DNA from: Longispora sp040681875
GTDB lineage: Bacteria; Actinomycetota; Actinomycetes; Mycobacteriales; Micromonosporaceae
Assembly: GCF_040681875.1 (NCBI RefSeq)
Contig: NZ_JBFAZP010000003.1
Span: 682,001-746,000 of the forward strand
Length of the DNA: 64,000 nt
Direction of reading: 5' to 3'
A model generated the notes under the pieces. It searched no databases and was not told the origin of the DNA. It saw only the letters and a list, made by a program, of their open reading frames with translations. Below are positions 9,008-17,338 of the stretch, in pieces. The position numbers and the translations under genes were made by a program. Position 1 is the stretch's first letter. Each line of letters starts with the position of its first letter.

Positions 9008-10201
9008 ATGCGAAAGCTCGCGACCGGCTTCGCCACGACGCTGACCGCGGCCGTGGCGATCCTGTCCATGACGGGTGGGACCGCCACCGCGGCCACCACA
9101 TGGACGATCAACCCGACCTGCGCCACGGTCACCGGCCCCGCCGCGCTGACCTACACCACCGACGAGGGCACCACCCTCAAGGCGACCAGCACCGCGCCCA
9201 CCCCGATCACGTACACCTCGGGGCTCGCCGCCCTGGACTCGGCGAACACGCTGATCGCGGTCCAGGAGGTGACCGTCCAGTCCCCGTGGTCGCTGACCAA
9301 GAAGGTGTACCGGTCCACCAACGCCGGCTGTACCTGGACCGCGATCCACACCCTGGCCGACGGCTGGATGCACAAGGCCACCGCGGCCAAGGGCGGCCGG
9401 GCGTACCTGTGGTCGCAGGGCAACGACGACTCCGTGTACCGGGTCTCCGGCACCACCGTCACCAAGGTCGTCGACCCGACCGCGTCGACCCCGGTGAACG
9501 GCCAGATCGGGCTCATCGGGCTGGGCGTCGACCCGGCCAACGGCCTGCACGTGTACGCCGCCCGCAAGGACGGCCAGCTGTTCGAGTCGACCAACGGCGG
9601 CAACAGCTGGACCCCGCGCGGCTCGGCCATCGCCCTCAGCCTGAACGAGTCGGTCAACGAGGTCGAGTTCGACGTCAAGAACCCGCTGCACGCGGTGGCC
9701 GGCGTCAGCCGCGAGGGTGTCTGGAACACCTTCGACGGCGGCGTGACCTGGAACCACGTCCAGACCCTGGACGCCACCACCCACCCGAACAGCTTCTACG
9801 GCGTCAACATCAACCGGATCGCCGTCTCCCCGCTCGACCCGAACGTGGTCTACGCCCAGGGCTTCGACCTCAGCCAGGTCGACTCCGACGGTGACCAGGG
9901 CCGGCAGATCTGGCGCTCCACCGACGGCGGGCGCAACTTCACCGCCATCGTGCACCACGACCCGGCCACGGGCGTGTTCCTCACCAACGACGTGCCGATG
10001 TACCCGAGCCCGACGGACGCCAACGTCCTGTACTTCGTGTACGCCGACAACTACGCCAACTACGGCACGGACCTGTTCAGGTACCACGCGGGCACCGGCG
10101 CGCTGACCCACACGCACAACCAGTACCACCGGTTGGACGAGATCGTGTTCAACCCGAAGTACCCGACGACGATGTACCTGGCACTCGGCCTGGAGCCGTG
10201 A
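9008..10201 (+). CDS. Secreted BNR/sialidase-like repeat protein
   Basis: A 397-residue protein with a Sec signal peptide (basic MRK, hydrophobic core, TATAA cleavage region near residue 29). It contains several BNR/Asp-box motifs of the S-x-D/N-x-G-x-x-W/F type: STNAGCTW, STNGGNSW, TFDGGVTW and STDGGRNF, indicating a beta-propeller. No sialidase catalytic set is obvious. It is probably an exported propeller of the VPS10/WD40-like glycosyl hydrolase group with unknown substrate. The 260 bases upstream hold only the leader, with GGGGGTAGGA before the ATG. Confidence 0.78.
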   Translation: MRKLATGFATTLTAAVAILSMTGGTATAATTWTINPTCATVTGPAALTYTTDEGTTLKATSTAPTPITYTSGLAALDSANTLIAVQEVTVQSPWSLTKKVYRSTNAGCTWTAIHTLADGWMHKATAAKGGRAYLWSQGNDDSVYRVSGTTVTKVVDPTASTPVNGQIGLIGLGVDPANGLHVYAARKDGQLFESTNGGNSWTPRGSAIALSLNESVNEVEFDVKNPLHAVAGVSREGVWNTFDGGVTWNHVQTLDATTHPNSFYGVNINRIAVSPLDPNVVYAQGFDLSQVDSDGDQGRQIWRSTDGGRNFTAIVHHDPATGVFLTNDVPMYPSPTDANVLYFVYADNYANYGTDLFRYHAGTGALTHTHNQYHRLDEIVFNPKYPTTMYLALGLEP

Positions 10202-10223
10202 GCGGGCGTTAGACACTGAGACG

Positions 10224-10247
10224 GGGGCGGGCCGGGCGGCTCGCCCC
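10224..10247 (+). terminator. Hairpin terminator after the BNR protein gene
   Basis: GGGGCGGGCC at 10224-10233 pairs with GGCTCGCCCC at 10238-10247 (one G-T pair) around a GGGC loop, 22 bases after the stop. It separates two convergent genes. Confidence 0.65.
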
Positions 10248-10338
10248 TCGCCGCGTGGTGGCCACGGGTTCCGTCCAGCCTGTCGGGCCGTGGAGGAGGC
10301 CGGGTACGGTCCGGGGCCGGGAGTGGCCGCCGGGGCCG

Positions 10339-10830
10339 TCAGAGGCGCTTGACCAGCCACCCGCACGGATCGGCCTCGTCGTGGCGGACCCCCGCGTCGT
10401 CCAGGTAGTGCCAGTGGTCCACGTACCGGAGGTCGGTGACGGTGTAGCCCAGCCGGAGGTAGAGCGCGGCGGCGCGCGGGTTGTCGTCGGCGACACCCAG
10501 GCCGATCAGGGGGTGGCCGAGGCCCCGGGCCCGGGACTCGGCCTCGGCGACCTGGGCGGTGCCGACGCCGTGGCCCTGCCGGTGCGGCGGCCAGACCTGC
10601 AGGCCGTTGACCTCCGGGCACCCGAACGCGGCGCGCACCACCGGCTCCCGGGGGCCGTCCCACAGCACCTCGCACGAGCCGACCGGGCCGTCCGCCGCCC
10701 AGGCGACCAGGAACGTACCGGTCCCGGCCGTGTGCCGGGCGAACCGGGCGGCGTGCCCCCGGGTCGGGCCGGTGGGCCGCCAGTCCTCCAGGCGGTCGAC
10801 GTCCTCGGCGGCGCACTCGCGGATGTCCAT
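10339..10830 (-). CDS. GNAT family N-acetyltransferase
   Basis: A 163-residue acetyltransferase. Motif A for acetyl-CoA binding is GLQVWPPHRQGHGVGTAQVAEAE, with the R/Q-x-x-G-x-G/A core as RQGHGVGTA. The DNPRAAALYLRLGYT segment is the usual motif B. The acceptor substrate is unknown. Confidence 0.85.
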   Translation of the reverse strand: MDIRECAAEDVDRLEDWRPTGPTRGHAARFARHTAGTGTFLVAWAADGPVGSCEVLWDGPREPVVRAAFGCPEVNGLQVWPPHRQGHGVGTAQVAEAESRARGLGHPLIGLGVADDNPRAAALYLRLGYTVTDLRYVDHWHYLDDAGVRHDEADPCGWLVKRL

Positions 10831-11026
10831 GCCGGCACGGTAGGCGACGGCGGCCCGACCGGCGAGCCGATTTCGCCGGGGCGCGCGGAGGAGCGCCGGG
10901 CCGTGCTGGGCCGCGCGAAGTCGAGCCGGGCCACCCGGGGCCGACGCTCAGCGGAACGCGTTCGCACCGCACTGGTGGGCTCCACGTTCGGTGGAACACC
11001 CGCGCACCGGACTGGCGGGCCGACGT

Positions 11027-11395
11027 TCAGCAGGATTCCTGGATGGCCAACAGCAGCCGGTCCTCACAGCGCCACAGCGTCCCCGAGTAGACGAGCCCGT
11101 GATCGTCCGGCGGTCCCTCGATGTGCCCCTTGATGGTGTGCCAGAAGACCTTCGCCTCGGCGGCGGTCAGCCAGGACACACCCTCGCCCCCACCACTTTC
11201 GAGAACCGCCACCCGCTGGTCGCGGCGGATCAGTTGCCGGATCCGCTGCTCGGGGATCCACCGGGGGCGTGCCCGCGACCACTCGACGCCCTGGTCGTCC
11301 CACAGGCGGTCGTCCTCGAACCGGTTCCGGTACACCTCAGCCACCGCACCATGATGCCCGAACCCACCACCGCCCGCTGCCCCGAAACCACGCAT
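11027..11395 (-). CDS. Conserved hypothetical protein
   Basis: A soluble protein of up to 122 residues. The first 18 residues are Gly-rich and may be untranslated; a GTG at 11344 (giving VAEVYRNRFEDD) is an equally good start. The rest has a normal globular mix (RWIPEQRIRQLIRRDQRVAVLES, KVFWHTIKGHIEG). I do not recognise the family. It lies 42 bases downstream of the APH-like gene on the same strand and could be cotranscribed. Confidence 0.5.
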   Translation of the reverse strand: MRGFGAAGGGGFGHHGAVAEVYRNRFEDDRLWDDQGVEWSRARPRWIPEQRIRQLIRRDQRVAVLESGGGEGVSWLTAAEAKVFWHTIKGHIEGPPDDHGLVYSGTLWRCEDRLLLAIQESC

Positions 11396-11437
11396 GGTCG
11401 GGGCCGCCGACGTGGAGTCGACGGCCCCGACGGTGCG

Positions 11438-12238
11438 CTACGCGCGGGTCGCGCGTTCCAGCATGGTGCGGTGTCCGATCATCCAGGCCGCCGCGCGGGC
11501 CCGCCAGGCCAACGACCACAGCGGTGCCGGGTCGTCGGACTCGGGCGTGATCCGGGCCTGGGTCGCCTCGGCGGCACAGTCCCGGATCGCCAGTTCGATC
11601 ATGCGGTCGACCAGCCCGTCCCGGCCGGCCACGGGCAGGCCGTACCCGTCCAGGAACAGCCGCAGGTGCAGGGCGCGGCTGGCGGCGTCGGGCAGGTCGT
11701 TGCGTTCGGCGACGTCGTCACCGTGCAACTGGGCGTGCCACCAGGCGCAGATCGCGACCTCGTCGAGGGGGTCGACCGGGCCCGCGAGGGTCCAGTCGAT
11801 GAACGCCACCGGCCGCCCCTCGTGGACGACGGTGTGCCACGGGCCGGCGTCGCAGTGCCCGATCACGGCACCCGGTCCGTCGCGGTGCATCCACCACGGC
11901 TGCCAGGCCGCGTCCGGCGGGGGCCGGAAGGAGGCGGTGGCGGCGTGCAGGTCGCGCAGCAGGCCGCCCGCGAGCCAGATGGCCTCGTCCGACCAGGTGC
12001 GCGGATGCTCGATGACGCCCTCGATGAAGGTCAGGACCTCGTTGCCGCGGTCGTCGACGCCGCCGCCGAGCACACGGGGGCTGCCGGGGTAGCCGACGTC
12101 CTCCAGGTGCCGCAACAGGGCGTGGACCGTGGCGGTCCAGGGTTGCGCGGGACGCAGAACGGTCCCGCTGTGCCGGATGACATTGCTGGGTCCGCCCTCG
12201 GCCGCGGGGAGCGGCTGGAAGGCTGATGGGGAAGACAC
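11438..12238 (-). CDS. Aminoglycoside phosphotransferase (APH) family kinase
   Basis: A 266-residue protein of the APH/choline kinase fold. VIGHCDAGPWHTVV is the catalytic loop (H-x-D with D as base; the usual Asn is replaced by His), and VAFIDWTLAGPVDPLDEVA is the metal-binding DW motif. The GTG at 12238 was chosen because GAGGAGC lies 6 bases upstream; the open frame runs further but without family similarity. Substrate is unknown: many actinomycete members are not antibiotic kinases. A possible leader peptide and two hairpins lie upstream. Confidence 0.8.
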   Translation of the reverse strand: MSSPSAFQPLPAAEGGPSNVIRHSGTVLRPAQPWTATVHALLRHLEDVGYPGSPRVLGGGVDDRGNEVLTFIEGVIEHPRTWSDEAIWLAGGLLRDLHAATASFRPPPDAAWQPWWMHRDGPGAVIGHCDAGPWHTVVHEGRPVAFIDWTLAGPVDPLDEVAICAWWHAQLHGDDVAERNDLPDAASRALHLRLFLDGYGLPVAGRDGLVDRMIELAIRDCAAEATQARITPESDDPAPLWSLAWRARAAAWMIGHRTMLERATRA

Positions 12239-12312
12239 GAATGCTCCTCGTAAGAGTGCGGTACACGGTGACGTGGCGCTGGGAACAGCGCCGACGGGCA
12301 GACCGGGGGACC

Positions 12313-12368
12313 CGGTCCGCGGACCGCTACGAGGCGAACGCACGCGTCCCGTCGGGGGAACCGACGGG
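12313..12368 (-). promoter_or_regulatory. Two hairpins between a short leader ORF and the APH gene
   Basis: In the 329-base gap between 12239 and 12567 there are two inverted repeats: a 14-base palindrome CGGTCCGCGGACCG at 12313-12326 and an 8-bp stem CCCGTCGG/CCGACGGG at 12348-12355 and 12361-12368 with a 5-base loop. They lie between a 21-codon ORF with a strong ribosome site and the APH start, the arrangement of an attenuator. This is a structural observation only. Confidence 0.4.
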
Positions 12369-12391
12369 GGTGCCACGGGACGTGGCGGAGA

Positions 12392-12457
12392 TCAGATCGC
12401 GTGCGGCCCGCACGTCGTAGCCGGGACAACCACCATGCCGAGGACCATGCACGTCAT
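12392..12457 (-). CDS. Possible 21-residue leader peptide upstream of the APH gene
   Basis: A short ORF with a perfect AGGAGG (12464-12469 on this strand) 6 bases before an ATG. It encodes 21 mostly hydrophobic residues with two Cys and ends 153 bases before the APH start. Such a strong ribosome site on so short an ORF suggests a leader peptide or a start for a lost gene. No sequence family is recognised. Confidence 0.4.
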   Translation of the reverse strand: MTCMVLGMVVVPATTCGPHAI

Positions 12458-12567
12458 CTTCTACCTCCTGGTTGGACGGACCCGGCCCACGTTAGGCGGT
12501 CGAAGCCTTGGCCGCCACCGATTTCGGCCTGTCACAACACCCGGGAAGACGGGTACCGGCAGCCTCG

Positions 12568-13071
12568 TCACGTACCCGGAAAGTGGGTGTCGCGGGTGGT
12601 GACCGTGGCGGGGGAACGGGAGCGGTTCGTCGCCGCGACGACCTCGCGCGCGCTCCCGGCCGCCGGTTCGCTCATCGTGTGCGCGTCGCTGACCAGGAGG
12701 GTGTCGTATCCCCTGGTCAGCGCGCCGTCCAGCGTCGCGCGCACGCACACGTCGGTCTGGGCCCCGACGACGAGGAGCCGCCGGACGCCGAGCCCGGACA
12801 GCACGGCGTCGAGGGTGGTCCGGTCGAAGGAGTCGGCGTGTTCCTTGTCCACCGACGGTTCCCCGTCGCGCGGGGCCAGTTCGGGGACGATCCGCCAGGC
12901 GGCGCTCCCCGGAACCATCCGCGCGTCGAAGTGCCGGACCCAGACGACGGGTACCCGCCCCCGGCGCGCCCGGGCCACCAGGTCGGCGATGTTGGCCACG
13001 ACCGCGTCGCGCGCGTACGTCGCGTCGAGGGCCCCGTTCTGGGCGTCCACGACGAGGAGCGCGGTGGTCAC
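12568..13071 (-). CDS. Isochorismatase-family cysteine hydrolase
   Basis: A 167-residue hydrolase. The Asp of the catalytic triad is in LLVVDAQNGAL, the Lys in SVDKEHADSF and the nucleophilic Cys in VVGAQTDVCVRATLD, with the cis-peptide region just before it. The family includes nicotinamidases and isochorismatases; the substrate is undetermined. The GTG start overlaps the stop of the aldo-keto reductase (GTGA), so the two are cotranscribed. Confidence 0.87.
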   Translation of the reverse strand: MTTALLVVDAQNGALDATYARDAVVANIADLVARARRGRVPVVWVRHFDARMVPGSAAWRIVPELAPRDGEPSVDKEHADSFDRTTLDAVLSGLGVRRLLVVGAQTDVCVRATLDGALTRGYDTLLVSDAHTMSEPAAGSAREVVAATNRSRSPATVTTRDTHFPGT

Positions 13072-14063
13072 CGCCCGTCGTCCGGGCGGAGCAGGGCCTC
13101 GATCTGGGCGAACTCGGCCCCGCCCATCGGGCCGTGGGCGAGCGCGCCGGCGTTCTCGGTGGCCTGGGCGACGGTGCGGATCCCCGGGATCGGGATCAGC
13201 CGCGGGCTGCGCGCCCACAGCCACGCCAGGGCGCCCTGGGACATGGTCCGGCCGCCGGAGGTCAGGAGGTCGCGGATCGCGTCGACCCGGCGGGCCCAGT
13301 CCGGGGCGGCCACGCCGTCGGCGAAGTACGTGAGCCATTCCGGCGCGCGGCCCCGGATGTCGTCGGCCCCGACCGCCGCCCCGGCCTGGTACTTGCCGCT
13401 GAGCAGCCCCATCGCCAACGGTCCCCGGTTGACGCCGCCGAGGTCCGCCGCCTCGCAGAGCGCGACCATCGCGGCGTTGTCGCGCAGCACCGACTGGTCG
13501 AACTGGATCGCGGCGCAGTGCGGGCCGGCCCCGGCGAACGCGGCGGCGCGGGCCGGGTCGTCGGTGCTCCAGCCGTAGGCGCGGATCTTGCCGGCGGCCA
13601 CCAGGTCCTCCAGCGGGTCGACCAGGTCGAGCGCCTCGTCGAGGGGCAGGGCGTTGATGTGCAGCTGGTACAGGTCCAGGTGGTCGGTGTCGAGCCGGGC
13701 GAGCACCCCGTCCAGGCAGGACCGCATGTACTCCGCGCTGCCGTCCTGCCCCAGCGTCCGCTTGGTCGTCTCGTCGAACCTGGGCCCGAACTTGCTGGCG
13801 AGCACCACCTCGTCCCGCCGGCCCCGCAGCGCCCGGGCGAGGACCCGTTCGCTGTGCCCGGCGCCGTACACGCTGGCCGTGTCGAAGAAGGTGATGCCCA
13901 GGTCCAGGGCGTGCCGGACCGCGCGGACCGACTCGTCGTCGTCGACGTTCCCCCAGCCCAGGGGCTGCTCGCCGTCCCAGAAGGGCCCGCCGATCGCCCA
14001 GCAGCCGAAGCCCGCCGCGGAGACCTCGATCCCGCTCCGTCCGAGAGTTCTCGTCTGTGTCAT
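13068..14063 (-). CDS. Aldo/keto reductase
   Basis: A 331-residue TIM-barrel oxidoreductase. Family signatures are the N-terminal GRSGIEVSAAGFGCWAIGG, the catalytic Asp/Tyr segment FFDTASVYGAGHSE, and the C-terminal NADP-binding IPIPGIRTVAQATEN. It lies divergent from a MerR regulator, with a perfect palindrome in the shared 52-base gap, so it is likely the regulator's target. The ATG at 14063 is preferred because the frame upstream runs through the operator. Substrate unknown. Confidence 0.9.
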   Translation of the reverse strand: MTQTRTLGRSGIEVSAAGFGCWAIGGPFWDGEQPLGWGNVDDDESVRAVRHALDLGITFFDTASVYGAGHSERVLARALRGRRDEVVLASKFGPRFDETTKRTLGQDGSAEYMRSCLDGVLARLDTDHLDLYQLHINALPLDEALDLVDPLEDLVAAGKIRAYGWSTDDPARAAAFAGAGPHCAAIQFDQSVLRDNAAMVALCEAADLGGVNRGPLAMGLLSGKYQAGAAVGADDIRGRAPEWLTYFADGVAAPDWARRVDAIRDLLTSGGRTMSQGALAWLWARSPRLIPIPGIRTVAQATENAGALAHGPMGGAEFAQIEALLRPDDGR

Positions 14064-14078
14064 GTCCGCCAGCCAACT

Positions 14079-14098
14079 ACCTGGAGCGCGCTCCAGGT
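14079..14098. promoter_or_regulatory. 20-bp perfect palindrome, likely MerR operator
   Basis: ACCTGGAGCGCGCTCCAGGT is a perfect 20-base palindrome in the gap between the divergent reductase and MerR genes. On the minus strand TTGACC (14096-14101) overlaps its edge and could be the -35 of the reductase promoter. MerR regulators bind palindromes lying between -35 and -10 elements, which is the arrangement here. Confidence 0.75.
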
Positions 14099-14115
14099 CA
14101 AGTAGGCTCCGGCAC

Positions 14116-14481
14116 ATGATCCGGTACTCGCCCTCGGAGGCCGCCGAGAAGAGCGGCTTCAGCCTGGACACGCTGCGCTACTACGAGAAGATCGGCCTGC
14201 TCGCCGACATCGACCGCACCAGCGGCGGGCGGCGGGTCTTCTCCGACGACGACCTCGGCTGGCTCAGCCTGCTGCGCTGCCTGCGGGACACGGGGATGCC
14301 GATCGCCCGGATGTGCCGGTTCGCGGAGCTGGCGCGCGCCGGGGCCGACACGGTCGCCGAGCGGACCGGGTTGCTGGAGGAACACGCGCGCGGGGTCGAG
14401 GCGCAGCTGGAACTCCTGCTCCGGCAGCAGCGCAACCTGAACGACAAGATCGCGTTCTACCGGCGGCAGCTCGCGGCCTGA
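14116..14481 (+). CDS. MerR family transcriptional regulator
   Basis: A 121-residue regulator with an N-terminal winged helix (SPSEAAEKSGFSLDTLRYYEKIGLL) followed by a long dimerisation helix and no obvious ligand domain. No Cys pair for metal sensing is present at the C-terminus. Divergence from the aldo-keto reductase and the palindrome between them suggest it controls that operon and itself. Confidence 0.9.
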   Translation: MIRYSPSEAAEKSGFSLDTLRYYEKIGLLADIDRTSGGRRVFSDDDLGWLSLLRCLRDTGMPIARMCRFAELARAGADTVAERTGLLEEHARGVEAQLELLLRQQRNLNDKIAFYRRQLAA

Positions 14482-14516
14482 GGGTCCGGCACCCGGGCGC
14501 CGGACCCCGGCGCCGG

Positions 14517-14681
14517 CTACTCCCAGAAGCACCAGAACGGGATGGGCCCCTCCGTGGCCTGGCAGTCCTGGCTCGGGTACGCCACGGTCCGGTGGTCGGC
14601 ACGGACGGCGGACGCGCCCAGCGTGGCCAGTCCGGTGAGAATCAGGGTCACGGTCAGCAGGCGTACCAGGGTTCTGCCCAT
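14517..14681 (-). CDS. Small secreted peptide with two cysteines
   Basis: A 54-residue protein with a clear Sec-type signal (basic MGRTLVR, hydrophobic core, cleavage near SAVRA at residue 28). The mature part is about 26 residues with two Cys (QDC and WCFW) that could form a disulfide, and ends aromatic. GGAG precedes the ATG. No family recognised. Confidence 0.55.
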   Translation of the reverse strand: MGRTLVRLLTVTLILTGLATLGASAVRADHRTVAYPSQDCQATEGPIPFWCFWE

Positions 14682-14769
14682 CAGGAGCTCCTCACCTCGG
14701 TCATCGATTGCCATCAGTATGCCGGAGCGCGGGCCGGGGCGCGGGCCATTCGGTCCACAATGGCCGGTG

Positions 14770-15693
14770 CTACCGGCCGGCGGCCCGCACCACGAGCGTG
14801 CCGGCGCCCGCGTCCAGCACCGCCGGCACCCCGAGCCCCACCGCCACCTGCTGGTCGCCGTGGCCGATCGGCAGGCCGCCCAGGACGGGTACGCCCAGGG
14901 AACCCAGTTGCTCCAGGAGTACGTCCGAGACGCTCGGGCCTCCGTCGTCCACACACCCGGCGAACTGCCCGACCGCGACGCCCCGGATCCCGGCGAACCA
15001 GCCGGCCCGCTTCAACTGCACGAGGGACCGGTCGACCCGGTAGGGCTCCTCGCCGACCGCCTCGATCAGCAGGATCGCGCCGTCCAGGTCGAGCGCGTGC
15101 CGGGTACCGGCCGTCGCCGCCAGCATCGTGAGATTGCCGCCCAGGAGCGTGCCCCGCGCCGTACCGGCCACCCGGACCCCGAAGGTGTCCTCCGCCTCGT
15201 CGGCCGCGACGGTGACCGGCTCCGGCGACATCAGCGCCCGCCGCGCGCCCCGGACCCCGAGCGCGTCGGCGTCCTCGACGAACTGGGCGGCCGTCGGGCC
15301 GTGCACGCTCGCCACGCCGGCCTCGCGCCACAGGGCGGCGTGCAGGGCGGTGAGGTCGGAGAAGCCCAGCACGAGTTTCGGATCCGCCCGGACCGCGGCG
15401 TAGTCGACCCCGTCCACGATGCGCTGCACACCGTAGCCGCCGCGCAGGCAGATCACGCCCCGGACCTCCTCGTCCCGCAGCGCCGCGTTCAGGTCGGCCA
15501 GGCGCTCGGCGTCCGTACCGGCCAGGTGGGTCCAGCGGTTCAGCGCGTTGTCGCCGAGCCGGGCGCGCAGGCCCCAGCCCCGCACCACCTCGACCGCCGC
15601 CACGGCCCAGGGTTCGGGGACCGCGCCGGAGGGGGCGACGAGCGCGACGAGATCGTTCTCCCGGAGGTGGCGCGGCTGGAGCATGGCACGCAT
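14770..15693 (-). CDS. ldcA: LD-carboxypeptidase (peptidase S66 family)
   Basis: A 307-residue enzyme of the S66 family that trims the terminal D-Ala from murein tetrapeptides, or a related microcin C-type self-immunity protease. The nucleophile Ser lies in VLGFSDLTAL, the Glu in LLIEAVGEEPYRVDR and the His in GGLPIGHGD, so the Ser-Glu-His triad is complete. A second ATG at 15684 is an equally possible start. No partner genes for peptidoglycan recycling are adjacent. Confidence 0.87.
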   Translation of the reverse strand: MRAMLQPRHLRENDLVALVAPSGAVPEPWAVAAVEVVRGWGLRARLGDNALNRWTHLAGTDAERLADLNAALRDEEVRGVICLRGGYGVQRIVDGVDYAAVRADPKLVLGFSDLTALHAALWREAGVASVHGPTAAQFVEDADALGVRGARRALMSPEPVTVAADEAEDTFGVRVAGTARGTLLGGNLTMLAATAGTRHALDLDGAILLIEAVGEEPYRVDRSLVQLKRAGWFAGIRGVAVGQFAGCVDDGGPSVSDVLLEQLGSLGVPVLGGLPIGHGDQQVAVGLGVPAVLDAGAGTLVVRAAGR

Positions 15694-15716
15694 CGTAGCC
15701 AGTGCCGCTCCCGTGG

Positions 15717-16634
15717 TCACTCCCCCCGGTACGCCCGCCGGATGGCCTCGAGGTCGAGCTTCTTCATCGGCAGGAACGCCCGGGTCACGCGGTCGACCTG
15801 CTCCCGGCTGCCGTCGCGCATCATGGTCCCGAGTTCCGTGGGGCTGATCTGCCACGACACCCCGAACCTGTCCTTGAGCCACCCGCACTGTTCGGCCTCC
15901 GGGACGGCGGACAGCTTCGCCCAGTAGCCGTCCAGCTCCGCCTGGTCGGCACAGTCGACCATGAACGAGACGGCCTCGTTGAACGTGAAGCCGTGCTCGT
16001 GCGCGCTGTCCATCGCCGCGAACCACCGGTCCAGGATCCGGAAGTCGCCGAACATCAGCGCGCCCTCCCGGTCGGGTTCCATGCCGCCGGGGTAGCGCGC
16101 GACCGTGCCCTGTTCGGAGTCGCCGAACACGGACAGGTAGAAGCCGACGGCCTCCTCGGCCTGGCCGTAGCGGTCGCCGACGAACAGCAGCGACGGCAGG
16201 ATCGGCGGGCGCGGGTCGCCGTCGGGGCCGGTGAGCATCAGCTGCCAGGACAGGCCGTAGCGGTCCTGGATCCAGCCGTAGCGCTCGCTGAACGGGTACT
16301 TGTCCAGCGGCATCAGGACCGTGCCGCCCTCGGCCAGCCTCTCCCACGCGACGTCGATCCGCTCCCGGGCCCCGGCCGGGTCCACGTGCGGCGGGCCGTA
16401 GTCGACGATGAAGGAGACCGACGGGTTGAACCGGAACACGGGCCCGGCGCTGATGGCCATGAAGTCCTGGCCCCACAGCCGGAACGAGACGAGGTCGCAG
16501 TCCCCGGACGGCGTGTCGTGCAGCGTGGACACGTGGGTGACCTTCGAGTCCGGGAACACGGAACAGTAGAACTCCGCCGCCTCGACGGCCTCCGTGTCGA
16601 ACCACAGATGTGGGGTGATCTTCTGGGTGTCCAT
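15717..16634 (-). CDS. Two-domain PhnB-like VOC protein
   Basis: A 305-residue protein with two tandem 3-demethylubiquinone-9 3-methyltransferase-like (PhnB/VOC) domains. Each begins with a LWFD/LFVG strand followed by AxEFYxSVF or AVGFYLSVF and ends in YGLSWQ or FGVSWQ. The start has GAGGAG upstream. Function in the family is largely unknown. It is unrelated to the neighbouring minus-strand genes. Confidence 0.83.
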   Translation of the reverse strand: MDTQKITPHLWFDTEAVEAAEFYCSVFPDSKVTHVSTLHDTPSGDCDLVSFRLWGQDFMAISAGPVFRFNPSVSFIVDYGPPHVDPAGARERIDVAWERLAEGGTVLMPLDKYPFSERYGWIQDRYGLSWQLMLTGPDGDPRPPILPSLLFVGDRYGQAEEAVGFYLSVFGDSEQGTVARYPGGMEPDREGALMFGDFRILDRWFAAMDSAHEHGFTFNEAVSFMVDCADQAELDGYWAKLSAVPEAEQCGWLKDRFGVSWQISPTELGTMMRDGSREQVDRVTRAFLPMKKLDLEAIRRAYRGE

Positions 16635-16806
16635 GTCGCGTCTCCTCAGCACCGTCGATGCCCGTGGCCCCCCTGCGAGGCTACCGCCGGGCCCGGGGGC
16701 AGGGGGCCGGATGCGGTGGGTACCCCGCTCGCGCTTCAGGGTTTGGCCCGGCAAGGACGCTGTGGCCGTGACAGACAAAAGCCCTTTTTTGGGTACCAAG
16801 TGGCAG

Positions 16807-17214
16807 TCACCGGGCCGGCCACCACCCGGGGAGATTTCCGGCCTCGATGTCGGCGCTGAGCGCGTCGGCCCTGCGGTTGGCCAGGTCGCGGGTCGGGTAG
16901 ACGTCGGCGAAGACCGCGCCCTCCCGGGCCGCGGTCCGGCCCCGGATGCCCGGCCGCACGGTCACCAGCCGGTGGGTCCGGAAGGTCAGGTGGTACCAGA
17001 GCCACCGGCCCCACATCGGGAACACCCCGAGGAGTGCCAGCGGCATGAACAGGCAGCCCAGCTCCCCCACCGCGGAGTCGGCGGGATCCCGGTAGGCGGC
17101 GTGGATCCAGGGCCAGCACCTCCACTGGTTGCCCCGCACGACGGCCACGGTCCAGTTGTTGCCGTCGGGATCCTTCACCAGTTGCAGCGGACGGTCGCGG
17201 TACGGGAAGACCAT
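16807..17214 (-). CDS. Hypothetical membrane-associated protein
   Basis: A 135-residue protein taken from the ATG at 17214, where normal composition begins (MVFPYRDRPLQLVKDPDGNN). It has one hydrophobic helix near residues 55-75 (LGCLFMPLALLGVFP) followed by WGRWLWYHLTF, so a single membrane pass is likely. The family is not recognised. Confidence 0.55.
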   Translation of the reverse strand: MVFPYRDRPLQLVKDPDGNNWTVAVVRGNQWRCWPWIHAAYRDPADSAVGELGCLFMPLALLGVFPMWGRWLWYHLTFRTHRLVTVRPGIRGRTAAREGAVFADVYPTRDLANRRADALSADIEAGNLPGWWPAR

Positions 17215-17338
17215 GGCGCCGAAGGTAGCCGGCCATGGTGAACGGCCGGATACTCGGCTGCGGGCGACGCCGGCACGCCCTAGGCTGCCGATCATGGGGC
17301 TGACCAGGCACCCTCGACGGTCCGGAAATGAGTTGGGA

